64,000 nucleotides of DNA from Cupriavidus oxalaticus. GTDB taxonomy: Bacteria > Pseudomonadota > Gammaproteobacteria > Burkholderiales > Burkholderiaceae. This document shows, piece after piece, positions 46,446 to 54,861 of this stretch. The notes under the pieces are model-generated. The model had not been told where the DNA came from. It saw only the letters and a list, made by a program, of their open reading frames with translations, and searched no databases. Position 1 is the stretch's first letter, and each line of letters opens with the position of its first letter. Location of the stretch: positions 2,294,001 through 2,358,000 of the forward strand of contig NZ_CP038634.1 of the NCBI RefSeq assembly GCF_004768545.1, in the 5' to 3' direction. The position numbers and the translations under genes are program-made.

Positions 46446-46901
46446 ATGACGTCCCGTACCCTTGGCCTTGATACCGCAGCCTGGATGTGGCGGCTGGCAT
46501 TGGGCGCCGCGCTGGCACTGGCGTTGCAGTTCGGCGCGGCACCGCTGCGCGCCCAGCCGCATGAGTCGGGTCCGATCACGATCGGCGGATCGGCGCAAGT
46601 GCAGGGGCCGGTGCGGGTCCATGGCACCCTGACCGTCGCCGGCCACGTCTATGCCAGCGGCCCGCTGACCGCAGCATTCTTCACCGGCCCGGTCAGCGCC
46701 CGCTCTGTGCCGTATCGCGGCGGCTACCTGAAGGTGTTCAAGGGACCGTTGACCGTGCATGGCGACATGGTGGTCAATGGCGACCTGAACGTTGCCGGAC
46801 CGCTGACCGTCGATGGCCCGCTTGCCGCCAGCGGCGGCATCGATGCCGACGGGCCGATGCGCGAGCGGGACTACAGCGACTACCGCGACTACCTCCGCTG
46901 A
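46446..46901 (+). CDS. Exported protein with bactofilin-like beta repeats
   Basis: A 151-aa protein with a signal peptide (WRLALGAALALALQFGAAPL then RAQ). About six short repeats follow, each built on G-P-L/V-x-V-x-G: GPITIGGSAQVQGPVRVHGT, GTLTVAGHVYASGPLT, KGPLTVHGDMVVNGDLNVAG and GPLTVDGPLAASGGIDADGP. The pattern resembles the beta-helix of bactofilins and polymer-forming cytoskeletal proteins, but here it is exported. The charged tail is MRERDYSDYRDYLR. Function unknown. Confidence 0.75.
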   Translation: MTSRTLGLDTAAWMWRLALGAALALALQFGAAPLRAQPHESGPITIGGSAQVQGPVRVHGTLTVAGHVYASGPLTAAFFTGPVSARSVPYRGGYLKVFKGPLTVHGDMVVNGDLNVAGPLTVDGPLAASGGIDADGPMRERDYSDYRDYLR

Positions 46902-46977
46902 CTACCGCCGCTGCGTGGCGTTTCCCTGTTGCACAATACCGGCTTTGCAGTCACTGCAATCCGGACGGGGAACACGC

Positions 46978-47448
46978 ATGGCAAAGCAGGGTGAGGGCGC
47001 TCTGGGCCTGAAGGGCATTGCAATGTTCGAGGCGGCCAAGGGCCTGCTGGTGATCGTCGCCGGCCTGGGGCTGGCCGCGCTGCTGCACCGCGATGCGCAG
47101 GCGCTGGCCGAAGCCATCATCCAGCGCCTGCACGTCAACCCCGCCAGCCGCTATCCCACCATCTTCCTGTCGCTGCTTGCGCATCCCGATAACGCGCGCC
47201 TGTGGGCGATCGGCGGCTCGGCGGCGGTCTATGCGCTGATGCGCTTCGCCGAGGCCTACGGACTTTGGCGCGGGCTCGCCTGGGGCAACTGGATCGGCAT
47301 CTGGTCCGGCGGCATCTATATCCCGCTGGAGTTGTACGAAGCCTTTGTCCATCCGGGCTGGCTGCATGGCGGGCTGGCGGCGGCCAACCTGCTGGTGGTG
47401 CTGTACCTTGCGCAGGGATTGCTGCTGCGGCGCATGTCGGCCGGCTAG
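46978..47448 (+). CDS. DUF2127-type membrane protein
   Basis: A 156-aa integral membrane protein with about four helices, for example GLKGIAMFEAAKGLLVIVAG and LHGGLAAANLLVVLYLAQGL. The opening LKGIAMFEAAKGLLVI and the central RFAEAYGLWRGLAWGNWIGI are typical of DUF2127. GGGGA precedes ATG 46978. Its last 4 bp overlap the convergent nuclease gene, the two stops sharing bases. The role of this family is unknown. Confidence 0.85.
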   Translation: MAKQGEGALGLKGIAMFEAAKGLLVIVAGLGLAALLHRDAQALAEAIIQRLHVNPASRYPTIFLSLLAHPDNARLWAIGGSAAVYALMRFAEAYGLWRGLAWGNWIGIWSGGIYIPLELYEAFVHPGWLHGGLAAANLLVVLYLAQGLLLRRMSAG

Positions 47449-49250
47449 GGCGATCCGGCGGCCGGGGCGAGGTCGATCAGCAAGGGGTCGTGGTCGGAGG
47501 ACCGGTATGCATCGGGGGCGTAGTAGGCCGGCACCGAAGGCGCGCCCGGGGCCGGCGCATAAGAGAACGCCGCCGGCTCGTCGGCATTGATATGCCACGG
47601 CTGCACGGCTACGACATGCCTCGCGGCCGCGGCATCCGCCAGCACATGGTCGAGGTAGCCGGCCTGTCCGTTGTAGACGTAGCTGTAGGCCTGCGGCCCC
47701 GCCAGCTTCGCCACCATGTCCGCATAGCCGCGCCGTGCCAGCAGCCGCACCGGATCTTCCATTGCATAGCTGTTCAGGTCGCCGATCACCAGCACGCCCG
47801 CGCCGGGGGCGCCGGTCGGCACCATGGCAATCCAGTCGGCCAGGGCGCCGGCGGCCTGCACGCGCGAGGGACTCCAGCATCCTTGCCCATCGCCCTGGTC
47901 GGCTTGCGCGCCAGCGGCTTCCGCGCAGTTCTTTGACTTGAGGTGGTTGACCACGACCGTCACTGGCGCGCCGCCGGCCTTTGCCCGGAAGCTGGCGGCA
48001 AGCGGCTGGCGGCTGCGGGCGCCCAGCCAGGTGGTGGCGGCACGGCCTACGATCTCCGTGGCGCGGGCGTTGTACAGCAGGCCCACCGCGATGGCATCGC
48101 CGCCGAGCGCGGGCGTTCCGGGATCGACGACGCGCCAGTCGGGCCCGAGCCGCGCCGCCAGTTGCCGCACGGCGCTGTCCGGGCCAAAGCCGTTGTTCTG
48201 CAACTCCATCAGGCCGATCACGTCGGCATCCAGCGCACGCAGTGCGGCGGCCAGCTTGGCCTCCTGCCGGGCCAGCGCCGCGGCGGTCCGCGCGCCGCGG
48301 TTGTCGCCCGAAGCGAGGCCACCACTGCCGCCACCGCCGTTAAAGTAGTTCTGCAGGTTGAATGCCGCCACCCGCAGCGTTGCGGCGGGATGGCGCGCCG
48401 GCGCGCCCGGGCGCGGATTGGCGGCCTGGAACGCCGGCGCCCGCGCGCCGCGTACCGGCTGCAGGCGCCACTGCCCGTGGCGCTTCTCCAGCACGCCGGC
48501 CACGCCGCTGACGGTATCGCCGGTACGCAACGGATGGCTGGCGGCAAGCTGCGGCGGCGGGTACGGCACCACTTCCGGGTACTGGCGCGTCGAGCCATCG
48601 TCGAGCAGCAACCGGTTGCGCAAATTGGCCGCCGCGGCTTGCGCTGCGCCCGCGCCTGGCAAGGCGACCTGCGTGGGCGCGAACGGGCGCCCCACGCTCA
48701 GCGCCAGCGTGCCATAGCGCGCCAGTTCATGGGTTTCGCTGACCGTCAGCGTCTGCGGCATCCTGACCAGCATGCCGGCGCGGGCACGCAGGTCGGCATC
48801 GCTGGCCGGCAACACCAGCGTTGCCGGCGTGACCGGAATGCCGCTGGCGCAGACCGCCGGCGCATCGGACAAGGTCAGCTGTGTTTGTCCGAATTTTTCC
48901 TCGACCCTTCCGGACAGGCGCACGAGGTCGCCCGTGCGCGCCACTGCCCGCGGGGCATAGACGAACAGCCCTTCGGAAATGCCCGGCCGCTGCTGGCGCT
49001 GGGCGTCGGCCTGCTGCACGAAGAAGCCGCGCAGGCCGCGATCGCCGCTGAAATCCGCGGTGACCACCGCTTCGACCTCGACCATCCGGCCGGACCATGC
49101 GCCGCCGTCCTGGACCTGGGCAATGGCCGTCGCCGGCGCGCCGCATGGCTGCACGGCGCCAAACGCCGGCGCGGCACCGGGCAGGCAGAGAAGAATGGTG
49201 AGGGCAGGGATGCAAAAACTTTCGGGCAGCGGTCGCAAGCGGGTCGGCAT
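47445..49250 (-). CDS. Secreted ExeM/NucH-type endonuclease/exonuclease/phosphatase family nuclease
   Basis: A 601-aa exported nuclease. The signal peptide is FCIPALTILLCLPGAAPAFG. An OB-fold region follows (EVEAVVTADFSGDRGLRGFF, VRLSGRVEEKFGQTQLTLSD). The C-terminal EEP catalytic domain (from about residue 290) shows RVAAFNLQNYFN, DVIGLMELQNNG, VVVNHLKSKNC, VLVIGDLNSYAMEDP and RSSDHDPLLIDL. This matches extracellular nucleases that degrade DNA in biofilms or for nutrients. No C-terminal sorting signal is obvious. It converges on the DUF2127 gene with overlapping stops. Confidence 0.92.
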   Translation of the reverse strand: MPTRLRPLPESFCIPALTILLCLPGAAPAFGAVQPCGAPATAIAQVQDGGAWSGRMVEVEAVVTADFSGDRGLRGFFVQQADAQRQQRPGISEGLFVYAPRAVARTGDLVRLSGRVEEKFGQTQLTLSDAPAVCASGIPVTPATLVLPASDADLRARAGMLVRMPQTLTVSETHELARYGTLALSVGRPFAPTQVALPGAGAAQAAAANLRNRLLLDDGSTRQYPEVVPYPPPQLAASHPLRTGDTVSGVAGVLEKRHGQWRLQPVRGARAPAFQAANPRPGAPARHPAATLRVAAFNLQNYFNGGGGSGGLASGDNRGARTAAALARQEAKLAAALRALDADVIGLMELQNNGFGPDSAVRQLAARLGPDWRVVDPGTPALGGDAIAVGLLYNARATEIVGRAATTWLGARSRQPLAASFRAKAGGAPVTVVVNHLKSKNCAEAAGAQADQGDGQGCWSPSRVQAAGALADWIAMVPTGAPGAGVLVIGDLNSYAMEDPVRLLARRGYADMVAKLAGPQAYSYVYNGQAGYLDHVLADAAAARHVVAVQPWHINADEPAAFSYAPAPGAPSVPAYYAPDAYRSSDHDPLLIDLAPAAGSP

Positions 49251-49402
49251 GGCAGCTCTGGCAACGAAGTGGCAAGGTCCACGATGCTAGCCGAGCGGTG
49301 TAACGGAATGCTTTCCGCGGCATGCGGCGCCGTCGATCGTGCTAAGGTAGTAAGAACCCGCCGGCGTGCGCCGGCCTCCTACCCAAAGGTAATAGAACCG
49401 CC

Positions 49403-49693
49403 ATGATCAAGGAAATCGCTCAACTCACCATCAAGCCCGGCATGGAGCAGCAGCTCGAACAGGGCGTCAGCCAGGCCAAGCCGCTCTTCCTGCGCTCGCG
49501 CGGCTGCCATGGCGTGCAGCTGTTCCGCTCGATCGAGCAGCCCGAGCAGTACACGCTGGTGGTCGACTGGGAGACCGTGGAGGACCACATGGTCCACTTC
49601 CGCGAATCGCCGGAATTCCAGCAATGGCGTGCGCTGGTGGGCGATACCTTCGCTGCACCGCCGAGCGTGCACCACGTATCGCAGGCCCTGTAA
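49403..49693 (+). CDS. Antibiotic biosynthesis monooxygenase (ABM) domain protein
   Basis: A 96-aa ferredoxin-like alpha/beta barrel protein of the ABM/YgiN class. Typical text is IAQLTIKPGMEQQLEQGVSQ, SRGCHGVQLFRSIEQPEQYT and VDWETVEDHMVHFRESPEFQ. Family roles range from quinol oxidation to haem breakdown, so none is assigned. AAAGG precedes ATG 49403. It ends 7 bp before the PssA gene, so the two are probably cotranscribed. Confidence 0.9.
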   Translation: MIKEIAQLTIKPGMEQQLEQGVSQAKPLFLRSRGCHGVQLFRSIEQPEQYTLVVDWETVEDHMVHFRESPEFQQWRALVGDTFAAPPSVHHVSQAL

Positions 49694-49700
49694 GCGCGCG

Positions 49701-50339
49701 ATGAACACACGGCCGGAGCGTCCCCGCCATTTCTCGATGCTGCGCGAACTGCAGCTTGCCGACGTGTTCACGCTCGGCAATGCAGCCTGTGGCATGGGGT
49801 CGGTTTTCTTCGCCATGTTCTACGTGGCGGACCAGCAGCTGTCGCACTTCTACACGGCCGCGGCGCTGGCGCCGCTGGCCTTTATCTTCGACGTGCTCGA
49901 CGGCCGCATCGCGCGCTGGCGCCATGCCCATTCGGCGCTGGGGCGCGAGCTCGATTCGCTGGCCGACGTGATCTCGTTCGGCGTGGGGCCGGCCACGCTG
50001 GCGTTTGCCGCCGGCATGCGCGGCGGCTGGGACCTGGCCATTCTGATCTACTTCGTCTGCTGCGGCGTGAGCCGGCTGGCGCGCTTCAACGTCACCGCCG
50101 AAACGCTGGCCGCCGGCAGCGACAGCGGCAAGGTGGCGTATTTCGAAGGCACGCCGATCCCGACCAGCGTGCTGCTCACCGCCGTGCTGGCATGGTGTGC
50201 CTGGCAAGGACAGCTGGGTGGCGACCTGCCTGGCGGCGCCTGGGTGCTGGGCCCTGCCGTGCTGCATCCGCTGGCGCTGCTGTTCGCGCTGTCGGGCACG
50301 CTGATGGTCAGCAAGACGCTGCGCATCCCCAAGTTCTGA
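49701..50339 (+). CDS. pssA: CDP-diacylglycerol-serine O-phosphatidyltransferase
   Basis: A 212-aa membrane CDP-alcohol phosphatidyltransferase that makes phosphatidylserine, the precursor of phosphatidylethanolamine. The catalytic signature is complete in FDVLDGRIARWRHAHSALGR followed by ELDSLADVISFG (D-G-x2-A-R-x8-G-x3-D-x3-D). The N-terminal MLRELQLADVFTLGNAACGM and about six membrane helices fit the Bacillus-type PssA subfamily. ATG 49701 lies just after the ABM stop without a strong ribosome site. Another copy elsewhere in the genome is possible. Confidence 0.92.
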   Translation: MNTRPERPRHFSMLRELQLADVFTLGNAACGMGSVFFAMFYVADQQLSHFYTAAALAPLAFIFDVLDGRIARWRHAHSALGRELDSLADVISFGVGPATLAFAAGMRGGWDLAILIYFVCCGVSRLARFNVTAETLAAGSDSGKVAYFEGTPIPTSVLLTAVLAWCAWQGQLGGDLPGGAWVLGPAVLHPLALLFALSGTLMVSKTLRIPKF

Positions 50340-50383
50340 AGAATGGCCCGGTGCGTGCGGGAACCCGCGCGCACTGCGTGGGC

Positions 50384-51685
50384 TCACGCGCGAACGGGCT
50401 CCGCCATGCTTGCCGCACGCTTGCGGCTGGCCATCAGCGCCAGCAGCGCCGCCACCAGGCAGGCCGCGCCGGCGGCATACAGCGCCGGCGTATAGGTCAG
50501 CAGCAGCGTGCGGGTCATCCCCGCGCCGAACGCCGCCACGGCCGCGCCGATCTGGTGGGCCGCGAAGATCCAGCCGAACACGACCGGCGCGCGCTCGCGC
50601 CCGAACGCGGTGGCGGCCAGCTTGACCGTCGGCGGCACGGTGGCGATCCAGTCCAGCCCGTAGAACATGGCAAAGATCGACAGGCCGTACAGCGTGAAGG
50701 TCGAATGCGGCAGCCAGAACAGCGACAGGCCGCGCAGCGCGTAGTACCAGAACAGCAGCTTGCGGCTGTCATAGCGGTCCGACAGCCAGCCCGACAGGAT
50801 CGTGCCGACGAAGTCGAAGGCGCCCATCATCGCCAGTGCCGACGCCGCCGGCACCGGGCCCATGCCGAAGTCGCCGCAGAGCGCGATGAAATGCGTCTGG
50901 ATCAGGCCATTGGTGCTCAGGCCGCAGATAAAAAAGGTGCCGGCCAGGACCCAGAACGCCTGCGTGCGCGCCGCATCGCGCAGCACCGCGAACGGCGCGC
51001 GCAGCGTCAGCGGCGCCGGGGGGGCGGACGGCTGCACCGGCGCCGCGGCCGGGACTTCGCCGAACGCCGCCAGGCCCACGTCGGCGGGACGGTTGCGCAT
51101 CAGGCCTAGCACCAGCACGGCCAGCAGCGCGCACGCGGCCAGCACGGGCAGCACGGCGACGCGCCAGCCCATATGCTCGATCAGCCAGGCGGCCACCGGC
51201 AGGAACGCGAGCTGGCCGGTGGCCGAACTGGCGGTCAGCAGGCCGATGACCAGCCCGCGCCGCGCGCTGAACCAGCGGTTGGCGACCACGGCTGCCAGCA
51301 CCAGCGCGGTCAGCCCGGAGCCGACGCCCAGCATCAGCCCCCACGCCACGAAGAGCTGCCACAGCTCGGTCGACACCGTTGCCAGCGCCATGCCGCCCGC
51401 GATCAGCGCCAGCGCCGCGCAGACCACGTTGCGCACGCCGAAGCGCTCCATCAGGATGGCCGAGAACGGCGCCATCAGCCCGAACAGCGCAAAGCGGAAG
51501 GCAAGGATCGACGAGATCTCGTCGGTGTTCCAGCCCATCTCGCGCGCCAGCGGCGACAGGAACGCCCCGGGCAGGCCGAGCGCGGCCGAGGTGGTAAGCA
51601 TCACCAGGAAGGTAAGGGCGGCGACCAGCCACGCGTAGTGGATGCCGCGCCGGTCGAGCCGGCGGGAAAGGGCTTGCGCGAACAT
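50384..51685 (-). CDS. MFS transporter
   Basis: A 433-aa twelve-helix transporter of the oxalate/monocarboxylate-like MFS branch. It starts MFAQALSRRLDRRGIHYAWL, with AFRFALFGLMAPFSAILMER in the first half and GTILSGWLSDRYDSRKLLFW in the loop between helices of the second half. The central loop is long and proline-rich (FGEVPAAAPVQPSAPPAP). Its substrate is not determined. ATG 51685 follows AGAGAAACCC. A TetR gene lies upstream on the same strand. Confidence 0.9.
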   Translation of the reverse strand: MFAQALSRRLDRRGIHYAWLVAALTFLVMLTTSAALGLPGAFLSPLAREMGWNTDEISSILAFRFALFGLMAPFSAILMERFGVRNVVCAALALIAGGMALATVSTELWQLFVAWGLMLGVGSGLTALVLAAVVANRWFSARRGLVIGLLTASSATGQLAFLPVAAWLIEHMGWRVAVLPVLAACALLAVLVLGLMRNRPADVGLAAFGEVPAAAPVQPSAPPAPLTLRAPFAVLRDAARTQAFWVLAGTFFICGLSTNGLIQTHFIALCGDFGMGPVPAASALAMMGAFDFVGTILSGWLSDRYDSRKLLFWYYALRGLSLFWLPHSTFTLYGLSIFAMFYGLDWIATVPPTVKLAATAFGRERAPVVFGWIFAAHQIGAAVAAFGAGMTRTLLLTYTPALYAAGAACLVAALLALMASRKRAASMAEPVRA

Positions 51686-51791
51686 TGGGTTTCTCTGACC
51701 TCGGAGTTGGGGTGGCGACAGGCGAAAGAGGCCCAGCCCGCCAGCCCATAGGTGGCAGGGGGAAGGGCCCGGCACGTGGTTAAGGGGCGGG

Positions 51792-52385
51792 CTAGGCGGA
51801 ACTGCCCAGCAAACGGTTGCGGACGGCGTCGAGCATGGCCTCGGAAAGCGGATCGCCCGCGGTTGCGCGCGCCAGTGTCAGCGCGCCGACCAGCATGGCC
51901 ATGCGGATCAGGGCTTCTTCCTCGCGTACCCGCGGGTCATCGCTGGCTACGGTCGTGGCCATCTCATCGACCAGTACCTTGAAGCCGTCCAGGTAAGCCT
52001 GCCGCACCGGCTTGTCGGCGGGCTCGCGCGCCACGTCCACCGCCAGCGATGAGGCAGCGCAGCCGGCGCCAGGGTTGGCGCAGTGCGCAGCCGTCAGGTA
52101 CGGCTCGACCAGGTTGGCCAGCATGGTGTGCCGGTCGCCGTTGGCGCGCGCCAGCCGGCGTTCCCAGCGCGCGGCGGATTCTTCAAAGGCGCGCTTGCAG
52201 GCCTGCGCGGCGAGCGCGTCCTTGGAAGCAAAGTGGCCATAGAAGCCGCCGTGGGTCAGGCCGGCGCCGGCCATCAGCTCGGCGACGCTGACGCCGTTCA
52301 GTCCGCGCTCGCGGAACAGCCGCGACGACGCCTGCTCGATCGCCTCGCGGTTCTTGTCGGCTTGTTCGCGTGATGCGCGTGCCAT
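51792..52385 (-). CDS. TetR family transcriptional regulator
   Basis: A 197-aa repressor with helix-turn-helix text NREAIEQASSRLFRERGLNG and GAGLTHGGFYGHFASKDALA (residues 10-60) and a C-terminal domain rich in cysteine near AAHCANPGAGCAAS. It is divergent from an SDR gene. The intergenic region contains a TAGATG-N8-CATCTA palindrome over the SDR promoter, so the SDR gene and possibly the MFS gene are likely targets. Confidence 0.93.
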   Translation of the reverse strand: MARASREQADKNREAIEQASSRLFRERGLNGVSVAELMAGAGLTHGGFYGHFASKDALAAQACKRAFEESAARWERRLARANGDRHTMLANLVEPYLTAAHCANPGAGCAASSLAVDVAREPADKPVRQAYLDGFKVLVDEMATTVASDDPRVREEEALIRMAMLVGALTLARATAGDPLSEAMLDAVRNRLLGSSA

Positions 52386-52410
52386 GTGAAGGACTCCTCG
52401 GAATTCTGCC

Positions 52411-52467
52411 TTGACTGCAGTTTAGATGATGGCCATACTTTATTCAATAGATGTCAGTCATCATCTA
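52411..52467 (+). promoter_or_regulatory. SDR promoter with TetR-type operator palindrome
   Basis: TTGACT (52411-52416), 17 bp, CATACT (52434-52439) is a plausible sigma70 promoter for the SDR gene. TAGATG-TCAGTCAT-CATCTA (52448-52467) is a 20-bp operator-like palindrome just downstream of it. TAGATGATG also occurs inside the promoter spacer (52423-52431). The adjacent TetR protein is the natural candidate to bind. Confidence 0.6.
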
Positions 52468-52513
52468 TAGAGCCGGAAAAACAGCAGCCATCCCCATTCA
52501 GGAGTTATTCATC

Positions 52514-53281
52514 ATGCACAACCTTTTCGATCTGAGCGGCCGCGTTGCCGTCATCACCGGATCCACCCGCGGCATGGGCCTCGCCATGGCGCGGGCGCTC
52601 GGCAACGCCGGCGCCGCCGTGGTGGTATCGGGACGTGACGGCGAAGCCGCGCGCACCGTCGCCGCGCAGCTGGAAGCGGACGGCATCCGCGCCACCGGCA
52701 TCGCCTGTGACATTGCCGACGTCGACAGCGTGCGCGCCTTCGCCGAGCAGGCTCTGGCCGCGTACGGCCGGGTCGATGCGCTGGTCCTCAACGCGGCGGC
52801 CGGCGCCACGCCGGGTTCGATGCTGACGCAAGGCCCCGAGCTGTTCGATGCGGCCATGGCCGGCAATGTGCGCGGCAACCTGATGCTGGTGAACGCGCTG
52901 GCGCCGCAGATGGCCGAGCGCCGCGATGGCTCGATCACTTTCATGTCGAGCATCGCGGCGAAGCGCGGCTCGGCGTTCCTTGGCCTGTACAGCGTGACCA
53001 AGGCAGCGATCGACCAGGCCATGCGCAGCCTTGCGCTGGAGCTCGGCCCGTCCGGCATCAACGTCAATGCCATTAACCCGGGCCCGGTGCGCACGGAATT
53101 CTCGCGCGATGCCTTGTGGGGCGACCCGGAGCGCGAAGCGCGGCTGGCCGCGGGCGTGCCGATGCGGCGCATCGGCGAGGCGGAGGACGTGGCGGGGCTA
53201 GCGGTGCTGCTGGCCGCGCCGGCCGGACGCTATATCCATGGCCAGAGCATCGGCGTGGATGGGGGCTTGTCGGCGCAGTAA
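52514..53281 (+). CDS. Short-chain dehydrogenase/reductase (SDR)
   Basis: A 255-aa classical SDR. The cofactor motif is TGSTRGMGLAMARALG (15-30) and the NAAAG element is at 93-97. The catalytic serine lies in FMSSIAAKRG, with Tyr159 and Lys163 in LYSVTKAA. Arg41 after the second strand (VVSGRDGE) suggests NADP(H) preference. It ends with the family sequence IHGQSIGVDGGLSAQ. AGGAG lies nine bases before ATG 52514. It is regulated presumably by the divergent TetR gene; the substrate is unknown. Confidence 0.93.
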   Translation: MHNLFDLSGRVAVITGSTRGMGLAMARALGNAGAAVVVSGRDGEAARTVAAQLEADGIRATGIACDIADVDSVRAFAEQALAAYGRVDALVLNAAAGATPGSMLTQGPELFDAAMAGNVRGNLMLVNALAPQMAERRDGSITFMSSIAAKRGSAFLGLYSVTKAAIDQAMRSLALELGPSGINVNAINPGPVRTEFSRDALWGDPEREARLAAGVPMRRIGEAEDVAGLAVLLAAPAGRYIHGQSIGVDGGLSAQ

Positions 53282-53418
53282 GGCGATGCGCGGCCAGGCG
53301 CAGCGGCGCGATTGAACGGCCATCGGCAAATCACTATGATGAATTTCCCGATGGCCGATAAGGCCTGGAAATGCCGGCGTGGCGCCCCTGGCGAGCCGAG
53401 AGAGCGGAGCATTGCATC

Positions 53419-53850
53419 ATGCAGACAACGAGCGCGAGCATTCCGTCGACCCTGGTGGCGGTGCGCCCGGACCGGGAAATCGCCACCAGCCAGAAGCTGC
53501 CGTATTTCGTTGGCATTTCCGGCACGACGGCAGGCGCGAGGGCATTGTCGATGCACCTTGTCGTGGTCCCACCCGGCGCGCACGCGGAAGCCCATGTCCA
53601 TTGCGAGCACGAGACCGCCATCTACGTGCTGGAGGGCAGGGTGGAAACCCGCTACGGCCCCGGCTTGCGAGATTCCGTGGTCACCGGGGCGGGCGAGTTC
53701 CTGTTTATCCCGCCCGGTGTTCCGCACCAGCCATTTAATCTCAGCGCCACCGAGCCGGCCCGCGCCATCGTTGCCCGCAACAGCCCGGAGGAGCAGGAGC
53801 GGGTACTGCCGTACGATCCTGCCGCGGATACGACTACTCGGTCGCCGTAA
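53419..53850 (+). CDS. Cupin domain protein
   Basis: A 143-aa single-domain cupin. The first metal motif appears in HAEAHVHCEHETAIYVLEGR and the second in GEFLFIPPGVPHQPFNLSAT, so a metal site of three histidines and one glutamate is likely. Its enzymatic role is not assigned. GGAG precedes ATG 53419. Its last 17 bp overlap the convergent substrate-binding protein gene. Confidence 0.88.
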   Translation: MQTTSASIPSTLVAVRPDREIATSQKLPYFVGISGTTAGARALSMHLVVVPPGAHAEAHVHCEHETAIYVLEGRVETRYGPGLRDSVVTGAGEFLFIPPGVPHQPFNLSATEPARAIVARNSPEEQERVLPYDPAADTTTRSP

Positions 53851-54826
53851 AGCCGGAAGCCATGACTACAGGCTTCCACCGCCCCCGCTGGTCCTGGATG
53901 GTCTGACGCAGTGCCGCGGCCGGCTGGCCGTTCAGTTCCATGCCCAGCGTCGCCATCCTGTCGCGGAGGTCGCGCGCGCGGACAGCCTCCAGCAGCGCCT
54001 TCTCCAACCTGGCAACGGCGGCGGGCGGGGTGCCCGCCGGCACGAACGCAGAGTACCAACCGGAGGCCGTCTCGAAGCCGGGGGCGCCGGCTTCTGCCAG
54101 CGTCGGCACGTCAGGCAGCAGCGATGAACGCCTGGTGCCGGTAACGCCGAGGAAGCGGATCTTGCCGGCGCGGTACAGCTCCATCTGCCCGGCAATGGCG
54201 TCGATGCCGATGGGCAGCGTGCCGCCGATCTCATCGGTCAGCATCATCACCACGCCGCGGTACGCCGTGGGCGTCAGCGGCACGCCGATTTCCTTGCCGA
54301 GGGTGACGACGCCGAAATGAATGCTGCCGCCGAGGGTCACCAGTCCGACGCCGCCTTTCGAGGGATCGCGCTTCACCCACGCCAGGTATTCCTGCATGGT
54401 CCGGTACGGCTGGCCGACGCTGGTCGATGCCACCAGCGGCACATCTGCCAGGTACGCGACAGGGACCAGGTCCTTGTCCGGGTCGTAGGGCAGCTGTTTG
54501 TAGGTCAGTGGAAAGATCGTGAACGGCGGCGCCGGTGAAATCAGCAACGTCTTGCCGTCGCCGGGTGAGCGCCGGACATTGTCCAGCGCCAGCCGGGCTG
54601 AAGCGCCCGGACGATTTTCCACCAGGACCGGCGTGTCGAGGGAGGCGCGCAGCTTCTCGGCCAGCGCACGCGCAAAGATGTCGAGGGCGCCGCCAGGCGC
54701 GAATCCAACCACGATGCGCAGCGGGGTATCGGGGGGGGCCGCGAGCGCGGTGGCCGGCAAGACGCCCATGCCCAAGGCAAGGGAAATGCCGACTGCGAGG
54801 TTGCGCAGTGCGAATCGGACCGGCAT
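53834..54826 (-). CDS. Bug/TctC family tripartite tricarboxylate transporter substrate-binding protein (first copy)
   Basis: A 330-aa periplasmic binding protein with a signal peptide (AVGISLALGMGVLPATALAA). Bug-family text is PLRIVVGFAPGGALDIFARA, LISPAPPFTIFPLTYKQLPY, and VPTLAEAGAPGFETASGWYS. Such proteins bind carboxylates or related small acids for TctAB transporters; no TctAB genes are in the window. AAGGAGA precedes ATG 54826. It is the last gene of an operon with an M81-family hydrolase (35 bp upstream) and a second Bug protein. Confidence 0.93.
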   Translation of the reverse strand: MPVRFALRNLAVGISLALGMGVLPATALAAPPDTPLRIVVGFAPGGALDIFARALAEKLRASLDTPVLVENRPGASARLALDNVRRSPGDGKTLLISPAPPFTIFPLTYKQLPYDPDKDLVPVAYLADVPLVASTSVGQPYRTMQEYLAWVKRDPSKGGVGLVTLGGSIHFGVVTLGKEIGVPLTPTAYRGVVMMLTDEIGGTLPIGIDAIAGQMELYRAGKIRFLGVTGTRRSSLLPDVPTLAEAGAPGFETASGWYSAFVPAGTPPAAVARLEKALLEAVRARDLRDRMATLGMELNGQPAAALRQTIQDQRGRWKPVVMASGFTATE

Positions 54827-54861
54827 GGTGTCTCCTTTGGGAAGCGAGAATACATCGATCA

